In this document: positions 47,050-60,000 of the stretch, piece after piece
Layout of the letters: every line of letters starts with the position of its first letter
Numbering within the stretch: the first letter of the stretch is position 1
Assembly (NCBI GenBank): GCA_035235625.1
Contig: CP141141.1
Coordinates: 41,687,719 to 41,751,718, forward strand
Origin: Saururus chinensis
Taxonomy: Eukaryota; Streptophyta; Magnoliopsida; Piperales; Saururaceae
DNA length: 64,000 bases
Reading direction: 5' to 3'
Made by a program: the position numbers and the translations under genes
Notes under the pieces: generated by a model
What the model saw: only the letters and a program-made list of their open reading frames with translations
What the model was told of the DNA's origin: nothing
Databases searched by the model: none

Positions 47050-49822
47050 ATGGGGGAGGGGATGCAGGAGGAGAACGCGTCGGAGATGTGGGCGGAGGAG
47101 GACGAGGAGGTGAAGGTTGGAGCCGGAGCTGGGGCTTTGAAGACCCGGGAGGACGGGTCGCCATCTTCTTCGGCCGCGCCGGCGGCGGGGTCGTCGTGCC
47201 CGGCGGAGCAGGTGCTCGAGAACGTGCTGGACAACGTGCTTTGCTTCCTGGCCTCCCGCCGGGACCGGAGCGCCGTGTCCCTGGTCTGCAAGTCGTGGTA
47301 CAAGGCCGAGGCTCTCACCCGGACCCACCTCTTCATCGGCAACTGCTACGCCGTCTCCCCGGCCCGCGCTATCAGCCGCTTCCCCCGCGTCCGGTCCCTC
47401 GTCCTCAAGGGCAGGCCCCGGTTCGCCGACTTCAACCTGGTTCCGCCCGACTGGGGGGCCCACTTCGGGCCCTGGGTGGAGGCCATGGCCGCCGCCTACC
47501 CCTGTCTGGAGAAAGTATGCTTGAAGCGGATGACGGTGACGGACCGGGATCTGGCACTACTGGCCGAGTCCTTGCCCGGCTTTAAGGAGCTGGTCCTCAT
47601 TTGCTGCGATGGGTTCGGCACCAAGGGCCTCGCTGAATTGGCTCGAAAGTGCAGGTGAATGAGTTCCTTGCCCCCTTGAATTGAATGCTTCTTGCATCTC
47701 TGATCTTTCGGGGTCCCTCTGGTATAAGCTCTAGTTTGATTTTGTTATCCTGATTTTGATTAGTTCATATGATTGCTAGTACTACTAGCATTAACATTGG
47801 AGGATATTGACAAATGGGTATCTTAAATCCTTCCTTTGTTTAGTTAATTTATAGACTGATTTTGTTAGTGGAGTGAGGAATACATAAATCGGATAGGTAG
47901 CGGGAGAGGTTCGTATTGTGTAAACTTTCTGTTTGTTCATTGGAAAAGGAAAACTCTTTTAACGGGCAGCAAGTAACATACCGGCCTGTGATTGATTGGA
48001 TTGTTTTTGTCAGTGTTTAAGAACTGAAACCCTATGCCATTCTAATTCTGCCACTGTATAATATTTGCCTTCTAAATTTCAGACAGCTTAGAGTGCTGGA
48101 TTTGATTGATGATGAACTTTTGGACGACGAGGAGGACTGGATATCCTGTTTCCCGGAGACCACCACTTGTCTTGAATCTCTCAGCTTTGATTGCGTTGAG
48201 TCCCCAGTAAACTTTGACGCGCTCGAGAAGCTGGTGGCATGTTCTCCTTCGCTCAAGAAGCTGAGTTTGAATAAGCACATATCTGTAGGCCAGCTTCAGA
48301 GGCTCATGCTTCGTGCCCCGCAGCTCACACATCTTGGGACTGGATCCTTTAGCTCGGGAGATATTGGCCAGGGTGAACTAGTGGGTGAACTTAGTTCAGC
48401 CTTCTCCTTTTGCAAATCTATAGTCTGCCTCTCAGGTTTTCGGGATATAGTGTCAGAGTTTTGGCCTGCTGTCTACCCAGTTTGTGCCAATCTTACTTCA
48501 CTCAATTTAAGCTATGCCAACATCACCAGTGAGCAGCTTAGACCAGTAATTATTCACTGTCACAAACTACAGAGGTTTTGGGTATGTTACCTTTCCTTTT
48601 TTCGCCTGAATAAGGTGTGCCATATATTCTTTTGCGCAAGTCTAATGCAGGTTTCATGGGTATCAGCATAGCACATTGCATGTCTATTTTTAGCTTCTCC
48701 GATTTGAAGTAGCTGAATCATACTCTATCCAAATAACAGTCTTTAAGTGCGAGCATATTACTAGGATTCCCTGTTAGTCCATTTGAAGTGCCAAATTTTA
48801 AATGTTATGTTGGAGGCTAGTTGTGCCAAAAAATAAAATTTTAGCATTCATGCAAAACTTGGAGAGAATCCGACATTCCTGCAAGTAAGGTGGTCATTTT
48901 ACTGCTATGCCATGACATTCTTTCTGATGCTTAACCCTGGATTTTTTAGTTTATCCAAAAGATGGTTTGACTTTATCAGTACTCGGTAAAACAACTATTA
49001 TACAACAAATTGAAGATTTCACTCTCCCTTTTGCTTCAGGCTCTTGACTCAATTCGTGATGAAGGCCTCCTTGCCGTGGCCTCTAGCTGCAAGGATTTGT
49101 GCGAGCTTCGTGTTTTCCCAATCGATGCACGAGAGGATAGTGAAGCTCAAGTCTCTGACATAGGCCTTGTCGCAATCTCTGAGGGCTGTAGAAAGCTCCA
49201 ATCCATTCTCTACTTTTGCCAACAGATGACTAATGCTGCTGTCATTGCCATGTCAAAAAACTGTCCGGACCTTGTGGTCTTTCGCCTGTGCATTATGGGC
49301 CGACATCTGCCTGATCATTTGACCAAAGAACCTATGGATGAAGGATTTGGGGCCATAGTCATGAACTGCAAAAAACTCACTCGTCTTGCTATTTCAGGTC
49401 TTCTCACTGATAAGGCCTTTGCATATATCGGCAAGTATGGTAAATTGGTCCGTACCCTGTCAGTAGCTTTTGCAGGAGATAGTGATATGGGCCTCAGATA
49501 TGTACTCGAGGGTTGCCCTAAATTGCAGAAGCTTGAGATCAGGGATAGTCCATTTGGAGATGATGGTTTGCTCTCGGGTTTGCACCACTATTACAATATG
49601 AGGTTCCTGTGGATGTCATCTTGCGAGTTGTCTTTAAAGGGTTGTAAGAAGGTTGCGGAAAGCTTGCCTGACATGGTGGTAGAAGTTATTACAGACATGG
49701 ATGAAGTTGTTACAGGCATGGATGAAGTTAATGGTGAGTCCGACCGTGTAGAAAAGCTATATATGTATCGATCTCTTGTGGGGCCGAGGCACGATGCACC
49801 AATGTTTGTTAAGATCTTGTAG
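47050..49822 (+). CDS. AFB5: Auxin receptor F-box/LRR protein, AFB4/AFB5 clade
   Basis: The family forms the substrate-binding subunit of SCF ubiquitin ligases and binds auxin together with Aux/IAA repressors in the nucleus. Exons 47050-47654, 48083-48581 and 49040-49822 give 628 residues, with the two-intron layout known for TIR1/AFB genes. An acidic and Ser/Ala-rich N-terminal extension (1-50), diagnostic of AFB4/5 rather than TIR1, precedes the F-box (about 51-90, [20 protein letters not shown]). Leucine-rich repeats follow ([60 protein letters not shown]). The end [19 protein letters not shown] is the conserved C-terminus. The start at 47050 is chosen because upstream codons encode an unlikely hydrophobic stretch. 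By eye I find no good miR393 site, as expected for this clade. Exon 1 is far richer in GC than later exons. Confidence 0.95.
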
Positions 49823-52800
49823 TCTTCTACTTGTGGAACTGAGATAACAAAGTCTTTCCATATGCATGGTGATTCGGAAAAGAACAAGGATATGGAAATA
49901 GACACCTGATCACCGGGAAGTTGGTGAAGTATTACTGGTTCATTGTCGCCATGCTTCTTGTCAGTTGAGATGAGACCACACCTTATCGTTTTTCAAGGTT
50001 TGGGCTGCTGGAATGTCATTTTAAGGTCAAAGGTTGTAATGCATATATGACTTTGCAGATATCTATTCGTTCATTTGAGGGCAGAGGTGAGTTTATGGTG
50101 CCTCTGCATGTATCATGGTGATAGAGCTGCTCGCGCGGCTATTATAATGGGCAATGAATTCATTTAAGTGTATTCCATGCTTTAATCATAGCAATTGCCC
50201 GCCGACAGCCTCATAGGGGACAATTTTCTTTGTATAAGTAGATATTGTGCTAATCTCATTTAGGAAGTTCAAGCTAGTGGAGAAATTATGCAATTGATTC
50301 TGGGTGAGGCAGAAAGGGGATGTTTTCCCGTATTCAGCAGGTGGGCTAGTTATCAAAATTTCTAGATTGATGTTGCAGTTATACCCTCTTCTTCCTGTTG
50401 TAGGAGATAAATTTTTCTGGAAAAGAAGGTAGGCGGTACTTCAATTAATGTGGTGCTATTCTTTGGACGACAAACCCAAATTCCTTGAATTTGTTGTAGG
50501 CGTGGAAAAAAAAGGAACTTCAAAGAGGAAGCTTGTTGTCCTCCTGTTTGCTTTTTATATATTTCCGTCCGATCAGTTAATCTTTAAATAAACTCATCAT
50601 ATCCACATGAATGGACATTGATGAGTGCGACTGTTTTACCTCTGTATTTGCCTAATTTCTGGTTTGAAGCACATCAGTGATTTCATTAGATTCTCATGGC
50701 TTTGAGTCTCATTGGAAAAATAGTAATGACAAGTATGCTTTTATCAATTATTTTCCCGTCCAAACTTGGTATAGGCTTTCATACGACCACGTCGTGAACA
50801 GGTAGGTTCCCATTGAAGCAAATGGAGAAATGTCTATACTCTGAGATAAACGATGAAACGTCAGTTTTCAGTCAATGGCTCTTGTCAGGATTGCTTATGG
50901 AGTAACAGTCTTTAGTGAGGCTAATGGAGGGAGGGCACCTCCCATTTCTGATATTTCCTGTTCTGGTACCTTTCTGTCAGCTGTACCCCAAAAAGAAGCG
51001 AAAGCGACCCAACAAACAGCAATGCTTTCTGAGGGAGATTTAAGGCAACAGGGCCAAAGCTGACCCAATGGGGCTCCACATTCTGAGCATGCCTTTTAAT
51101 GGTTTAGATATGTGGTCTGATTGCCTGATCAGCATGTGGCCCATGCTTCATAATAGCCAAAATATATTGACCTGCACATGTTATGCAGGAATTTTGACCA
51201 GGTCATCTACCTCTAGTTTACCTCCAAAACCCTGTCTTAATAAGGCGGAAAATGTCTCAGGCCCTTGAGGAGCTACTTGTTCTTCTTGTTTTCTATATTC
51301 ATTGAGTCACCGAGTAGGAAAGGAAAGTGGGGTTAGGGGATTCAATGGCTAGACGTCTTCTTCAATCCATAACGACCAAACCAGTTGGGTAGGCCCATAA
51401 GCCTCTAGTGGCTAGCTGTGAGAGGATTGTAGCTTAAAAGAGTTGTGCTCTTTACCATGTGTAATGTCGTTCATTGTATACCTATTTCTAATTGGAAAAA
51501 CGATAATTGTTTGACAAATATGTTTAACAAAACCATCTAGCTCTGATATGGTGAATTTTAGTTGGAGAGAGATAAGCAGGTCATGGTGAGACTTCTGTAT
51601 AACTAACACTAACCTCATCAGCATTGAAGGGTTTTGTTGAACATGTACATCTATTATCCTTTGGAATTTTATTGACCTTGAAGTTCAGCTGTCAAGACAT
51701 GAATGAAGTAATCTAATGACTGAGCAAGCTGATCCATCACTCCTACTCACATGCAATCGCTACAAATCAAATCCCAAGTTATATTAGTTTATTAACCAAC
51801 AATTTCAAAAAAATTAAGGAAGAAGATGAGTGTTTTGGAACAAAATTCCTGATGCCAGATCTGGCCAGGGGAGGAGTTCAGATAGCACCAAAGAGCATAT
51901 TAAGAGTCAAGAGCATATTATTATAATGAGGCTACAGCTAGCACCAAACTTAAAGAAACTAGGGGTAAGCGCAACACTTTCAGATCTGATGTCAATTCTC
52001 ACTTACCTGGCTTTAACCCTTGTTTTTGGTTTGGATGTCGACAAATGGTATAAGATCCAACGCAGCATTCGCCGGGTTGGTTATCGTTAACAAAGTCAAA
52101 TTAGAAAAAGGCAACAACCAAAGTTAGGCCTCGAAATCCAAATGCAACATTAAGTTAATGACAAGATTAAAACTGCTTTGCAAGTGGAATTTGTATGTTC
52201 TCATGCATTAAGCCTTCACAGCTGGACCCATTTCGATGTCATGTTGTTGGAATGAAAAAGGAGAATCCACTACTGAGTTTGTCATATCTGAGGTCATGGG
52301 CACCAACATTTACGTGTCAACAGAAGTAAATGATTTAATTAGACTGGTTTAACAGTAATGAATGCATTAATACCTGACCGAAAGTACATGAAAGCTTTAA
52401 AAATACAAGGGCACCCACTCGGAGCTGTCGTCAGCATGGTCTGTCTCACATGCCCAAGGGCCACAGGGATGGAGCTCACGGGAGGGCTAACTGGGAGTAC
52501 GGTTGACACGTTGTCCATGGACGTGTAAGATGCTTGGTACACATAAGGTGACCACTAGTGGCGCACGTGTGACTGGCATGGGCCACTGCCCCCACTGGCC
52601 TGTGGATGTGGTGGATCACACAACGCACAGCCCCCTTCTCAGCAATTATAAGAGCATGAAGACCCGAATAACGTAGTTCTCCAAAGTCCAACATGGACTA
52701 ATGAGATCATATCATCACCAACATGAAATATCCATCTTTGATAAGGATTTGGGCTAGTTGATCGCTTAGGGTTCACTTCAACGTGTCAAGGTGGGTAGGC

Positions 52801-54049
52801 CTGTGGGCCAGACCATGAGTGCAAATAATGGTCCATTGTTGGGCTATGGAATTGGATGGGAGGCTTGCCTAATAAATACTTTCCAAATTAATCAGTGGAA
52901 AGTTATTTATTAATTTTTTTTGGGGTTGTTCAGACGAACTTTGTCTCTTCATTTTTTGGCTTTGAATCCTTAATCAACTAATAAAAAATGGTGAAAGATG
53001 AGAATCTAAAATAACCATATTCAGTAATAAACAAAGATAATGACCACCCTAACAATATGAATGTTCTATATTGTGCCAATCCAAGACTGGTAAGTGGGGC
53101 TATTCAATCATTTCAATCCAATTTCTGAATTTCACCTGCCACGAAGAAGACATACAAGGCTCAGCTATCAATGGGTGGGTCTGTCTCTCTCTCTCTGAGC
53201 GGGCAGGGAATCTTACATCATTTTCATGCTACAACTCATAGGTGGACTTCTTTTCTTCAACAATACATCCCACTACCCCACTTATATGCTTCAATCATTT
53301 CAATCCAATTTTACCTTTTTCCTACCTGAACCCAAGTATTATTCACTTGAACTTGCAAGGCCAAAGATGAAATATCTGCTACGGTTGGGTAAACAGGCTT
53401 TATTTAAAATTCAACTCTGGGTGTTGCATTTCCACTCTACTTGCTTCTATCCACATACTTGAAAAGAAAGCTGCTGAAGACGACGAGCCAACCATCTCTG
53501 TGTCTAGTCTTGTATCGTAGATCCTTTCCATAAAGTGAAGGGCTTTTAAAGCGGTCAAAAGAAGTCTGGTCTGGACCCAGGAACACAATCTGAATGCTCT
53601 TCTTCCAGGGCCCCTATCCTTTTGGTCTCTCACCTGACCAATTTTACGTGGAAGCTGGCCCCTACTCAAAGTTGAGACCATTTCCAGTGCGTAGGTGATA
53701 GGTAGGACGGTGGATAGAAACAGCCATTGCCCGAGTCAGAAGTCAGAAAAAGTTGAATCCATTATTTTTTAGGCGGTAAATTCAACTAAGCAACAATAAA
53801 CAGTACATTATCGCAAATACAGGACGAAATTGTAATCAGTCAAAGAACCAGTTTTTACGCATTACAGTCCTGTTGCCACTGAATTCAATGCAGATAAATG
53901 GCTACTCTTTTATCATCGTAAAAGCACCAGTTTTTACACAATTCCTGTTATCATTATTGACACGAAATTTAATGAGATCCTGAATTAAAGTGAGAACATG
54001 TAGACAACTAGGTAACATGAACCTATAAAGCAGAGGCTGGATGCACTAG
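49823..54049. other. Intergenic DNA between convergent AFB and PPOX genes
   Basis: The first few hundred bases are the AFB 3' untranslated region, and the last part is downstream of the minus-strand PPOX gene. Between them I find no supported gene. The motif CTTCAATCATTTCAATCCAATTT-like sequence occurs near 53105 and again near 53290. Confidence 0.45.
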
Positions 54050-57000
54050 TCATGGAGCCAGGCGAACAATTTTCCATACTTGCTTTCCGTCAATCTCGGT
54101 CAGAATGTACTGCAATCTGACAGGAAAAACAAAATATTAGTAACCAATTCAACCACCCATAAGAAATAACAGGCATTTCAAATTTATAAAAGAATTCTTT
54201 GTCGAACCTATCATGAAGGCGAGATTGTTGCCCTTGCCAAAATTCAATTATTCTCGGTTTAAGTCTGTAACCTCCCCAATGCTTTGGTTTAGGAATGATG
54301 CTGCTGCATGGCCAAAAATTAGAGTGAACTCTATAATAAGAGCTTTAAGCAGTTATAAAACCATTTACGTAGATGAAGCTCATTATTTTCAATGCCTCTT
54401 TTACAGCATACCATCAAGCGTGGCTATTGGGTGTTTCTCATAACCTAAATTCATATGCAGCAAATGATCAATCAAATACTATAAAACATTTAACAATTGA
54501 TACCATATGCAGTTTTACATTGAATATTGCAAAGGAAACTTTTGCAGGAAGATAACTCCACAATTTCACCACTACATAACACTCTATATACAAACTACAT
54601 ACCCAGTACAAGCCGTTAATGTTTTATTAAACTAATACAGAACATCAGCATTTCTATATGCATAATTGTTTTCAATCCTAGCCACTGAACTATACAGATT
54701 AATCAGACATGATGCAGATAAATAATTCCCCCAAGACCATTAGTTAGATGAGGAAAGCAACTGTCATGTAGAGCAGTGATGTAGTGTAACTGAAGCTAAT
54801 TGAAAGAAGTCTAATGGGTAAATCTTTTATCCTAACTCCTGTCCACTTAAGAAATGTAAGAACCAAACATCTTATGCATGGTCCAGAAACAAACGAGGAC
54901 ATATACACTGTCAAGCACACATGTAAGCAAACAAACAGCTAAACAACAATTACAAGAACAAAACAGACAAGAAACCAGATGAACAGACAGACAGACAACA
55001 AACATACATACAAGCAAAAATATAAGAAAAATAATTAAACACCAAATGTACACGGAAATAAGTGAATTAAATACAAAAAAAAAACTGTTGTTCAGAATTC
55101 ACACAAAATTCACAAAAAAGGTGGAAAAATGCTTGTTAACAAGTTATAGAGAAACTATACAGCAATGGAAAGTTGTATAGAAAAGTACATCCAAGACTCA
55201 AACAAATTCAGTGTGCCGTGATTAAAACCTTTTGTACTAACCCGTCAGAAAATTTAGCTTCAAACTCTTTGTATTCTTGGTGAAGTATGTCCCTCCCAGA
55301 TAAGATGGTGCTCTACAAAAACAATCAACAACACTCATAAGTCTTTGCACCATCAGTAAATCATTTAACCCATGTTCTCTTCACGCGAACAAGAAAACAA
55401 ATCAAACCTGATTACTAACTATTGCCCCAATTTGACTTCCTCGGGGACGACTGTGAAAATAACTATCAGATTCCTCTTCAGAAACTTTCTCCACAGAGCC
55501 TTCTACTCTAACCTGCATTATGGATGATAAAATAAAATTGTACTAATTTTTTATGTACTTTCAAAACATTAGCAACTTGTTTTACTTATTTTGATATTCA
55601 GAACCTAACTTTTACTGTTGATTGAGCAGTGGGCACGGCGCCATTGATTAAATAATGCTCTGGTCCTAGTTGGTGTGATCATTGGGGTTCCCAATGGAAA
55701 TTAGGGAAAATAGGTAAGAAGATACAAACTTTCTGTGCTTGTAGAAATAGAGAGCACTAAAAGGGGGAAAGGGTATGTCTGTAGGCAGGATGGTTGGTGA
55801 CGATGGTGACAGCATGGTAACATTGGCTATCTTCAACAGGAGCCACACTCCTATGGCTAATCTATTGTAAACTAGGGAAACCAGGAATCATTCTCTTCAC
55901 TAATGAAAATTACGGCATCAGTGACTATATATGGCCACCATAAGCAATAAGCCTTTAAATGCATATGCAATAAGTGAAAAAGCTAACCATAAGCTACTAC
56001 TACTCATCCCTACCGATAAGTAACTAGCAAATAAAGGCGAATAAAGGATGACTGGGGGTTGTTCACAATGCACACACCCAACTCAAGCATCCTAAGAATG
56101 TGTGTAACATTCAACTATGTTGTAGAGTAAAGAAGAAAAAATAGTGAAATTATACACACAACTTACAATAACCATTGGATTCGCACTCATCTCTCATCAT
56201 TTTAGCATTTGCCAAATAGCATGTGTCTACAAATCAGAGATAAATAATAACTCCATTTTGACTGACCTGGCTTGCCAAAACAAAGCTATATTCCACTAAT
56301 TTCCAAGTCAGGTTGGTAAATCATCTTAATTTTAGTAGGTAATGTGTCCTAAGGAAGTTTTCTAGATTGGTGACTAGGAATGAGAGCTTACATGATAGAG
56401 AACTATTAGCCAAGCAACCCACTTTATGATGAGAGAGAGAAAGAGATGATGATGATGCATAAAACAATTCAATTGTAAGTTCCCACTAATCTCAGTAGCC
56501 ACCATCCAAAACAATAGCAACGTGGGAGTGGGGTGAAGGGGGGACGCGTGCACGCGCGCATGTTCACCTGGCGATTGAGACCATCCCAATAGAAAAGAAG
56601 AGCTGCACGAGGATTTTCAGATATTTGCCGTGCCTTCTGACTTTCGTAGTTTGTGTACCTAGAAAAGATTAAGATACAGAACAATTGGGATAAAATTGGA
56701 ATCATTTGACACATTTATCAGTAAAAGTGAAAAGGCTACAACGAGTTTAGTATAATTAGCATAGGATGGCACTAACCAGACAAAACCATATTCATCAACT
56801 CCTTTGAGCAGAACCATGCGCGATGAACTGCACAGAGGAATATTATCAGGGCAATAAACAGAAATCATCCTAATGCTTTAAATATCTCATAACATAGTTG
56901 GCCACCTATGTAACATATACAGATGAAGATGGTTAGAAGCCTTCTTAACTGATTTTTGGTGCAAAATAAATAAGAAGTAAAGAAAAGGGAAACTGTAGAT

Positions 57001-60000
57001 GCAGAGAAATATACGGCTTTCCACTCTTGTCAGCAGTTGACAAAGACATGGCATTTGGTTCTTTCAAGCCAGCGGCAACTGCATCATCAAACCATTTGCG
57101 GAACTGAAGGCAAATTATAAATTATTAGGAACTACACTATTCTATTGCTATCTTTTTCAAGTTTACTGCAATGAATTGAGACAAGCATACACAAAAAAAA
57201 TGCCTCTGTCATTTATCTTTCATACCTGATCTACAGGATCAACTGCCACTTGATCCTCGTGTAATTCTGGTGAAATATAATTTTCACGCAATGCAGAAAT
57301 GTCAACTGGAGGGGGTTTCCCTATCCGCACAGACATAGATGTTCTGGGATAGGGTGGTATCTGAAGCTTAAATTTCTCCATAATAATGGGTGAGACAAAT
57401 CTACCTCCAAGAAAATGATGGGGGCCAGTAAATTTCTTTGCGCACAACTTTGGAGCTGTTAATGAAACCTAAAAGATAATAACTGCATTACCTAGGAGTT
57501 TTTATCATCCAACATTCCAACTCAAATAAAGAGGTTAAGGATTTGATCAGGATAATTCAGGGGATGATAGAAAAATTGAAAATTACAAGCATATGTGGCT
57601 TGATCCCATCCCCATCAATGTCACCTTCTTCAACATGCCATCCTGAAGGAATATCTACAGATACGATTACAGGAGGCCTCAATCGAGTCCCACCATAACT
57701 ATGCAAAGATGTCAACTTTTGGATGAGGTGATCAAAAGGTGGTCTAGGTTTACCTGCACATATTACAATGATCCTACTGAGTATCAGTTTTAAAATGATA
57801 ATATATGCCATACAAGGAATGACGCAATCTCATAGATGCACACAACACAAACACACACATATCAAATTATAATCATAATCATAATTAAGTAGGCACACTT
57901 TCCCAACAATTTGGGGTTGACGACATGATCTTACACCTCCATTTTAGCATGTTTTGTGCTAACTCTTTCGTAAGAGATAACATAGTCATATCCTTATAAA
58001 TTCCATCCAAATTCCCTTAGGTCTTTCTCTCCCTCTTTTGACATTATTTACATAAAACTCTTCTAACTTTCTTACTAAGGTTTCCATTAGTCTTCTTTGT
58101 ACATACTCATACCAACGCAACCTGCACTCCCTCAGCTTCTCCCCTAAAGGTGTTAGCCCTAAATTCTCACGAATATTATACTCATTTCTAATCCTATCTT
58201 TCCTAGTTATTCCACACATCTACCTTAGCATCCTCATTTCAACTACATTCAATTTATCTATGACTTTTCTTTAGTGCTTAATATTTTGCTCCATAGAGTA
58301 TTGCGAGCCTTATAGTTATCTTAAATAACTTACCTTCGAGCCTATTTGGGATTTACCTATCACCCAATCCTCCTTACGCCGTCCTCTATTTTACTCACCT
58401 TGTATTAATCCTATGTACCACATCACTATTGATATCTCCCTCTTTATAAATAATGAAGCCCAAATATTGGAATTGCTCACATCTTAAAACTTCTTGCCCA
58501 TCTATTTCGACTAAAGTTCCACTTTCCTTAAAGTTAAATTCCATATATTCCGTCTTAGTCCTGCTTATTTTAAAATCTTTTGATTCTAGAGCTTCCCTCC
58601 ATAGTTTGAATTTGACATTTAACTTTGCTATAATCTCATCAACTAAAACTATATCATCCGCAAAAAGCAAGTACCAAGGTATCCTATCTTTTATATGTTT
58701 AGTTAATTCATCCATAATTAGAGCAAAAAGATAAGGGTTTAAGGCTGACCCTTGATGTAAACCTACTCTGACAGAGAACTACTTAGTTTCTCCCCCAATT
58801 TTTTGTACACTTGTCACAACCCCATTGTACATTCCTTAATAATATTGATATGACCTCTTATAACTCGCTTCTTCTTCAAAACACTCCAACCGAGCTCTCG
58901 AGGCATTCTATCATAAACTTTTTCCAAATTAATAAAGGTCATAACGAAGTTTTGTCTGCTATCCTTATACTTCTCAACTAATTGTAGTAATAAGAAGATA
59001 GCCTCGATTGTTGACCTCTCTGGCATGAAACCGAACTGGTTCTCAAATTACTTTAGTTACTTTCCACGAGCGTCCTTCAACCACTCTCTCTCATAACTTC
59101 GTAGTATGACTCATAAGTTTTATACTTCTATAGTTTGTACAACTTTGAATATCCCCTTTAATTTTATATAGAGGTATTAAGGCGCTTCTCCTCCACTCTT
59201 CTGACATCCTCTTTGACTTCCTAATATTGTTAAATAACTTAGCCAACCAAGTTAAGCCAAAACCCCAAAGACACTTCATGCTTCAATAGGAATTCGATCA
59301 AGTCCTAATATTTTACCTTTCTTCATCTTTTTTAAATTCCTACCTCTTCTATTATAATTCTCCTAAAATAAGTTATATCCTTAAAAGGACTAGACTCAAT
59401 ATCAAGACCACCATCATAATCTTCATTCAATAGATGTTAAAAATACCCTCTCCAGCTCTCCTTAATTTCCTTATCCTTTACTAAAACCCTTTGATTGTCA
59501 CTCTTAATGCACATAACTTGATCTAAATCTCTACTTCTCTTCTTTCTTAACTTAGCTATCATATATATGTCCCTCTCCCCCTCCTTCAATCCTAATCTAT
59601 TATACAATTCATTAAACACTTTAAATTTGGTTTCACTTACAACTTTTTTGGTCTCTCTTCTAACCTTAATATAACTCACCCAATTCTCCCTACTTTTACA
59701 TTTTTGCCACTCCTCAAAGAAACATTTATTTTCCTTGAGAACTCTTTGCACTTCTTGACACCACTACCATGTTTCCTTCTTTAAGTCATTTCTCCTCTTC
59801 ACTTCCCTAAGCACTTTTTTTTCCGACTTTTTAATACAATTAACCATATTACCCTACATTATTGTTGGTTCTTTATCCAACTTCTAATTTCCTTCCACTA
59901 TCAATCTCTCTACAAAGGTATTGAGTAATTCACCCTTCAAGTTCCACCACTTTATATATAAATAAATATATATATATATATATTTCTAACAATCGAAGGA

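Noticed and set aside
46977..47585. Two long frames overlapping AFB exon 1 on other frames and strand (also 46993-47463, minus)
   Set aside because: They are shadows created by the high GC content of exon 1; composition is Gly/Arg/Pro-rich with no domain.
49600..49660. miR393 target site in the F-box gene
   Set aside because: Only weak similarity around GTCTTTAAAGGG; AFB4/5 genes normally lack a good site.
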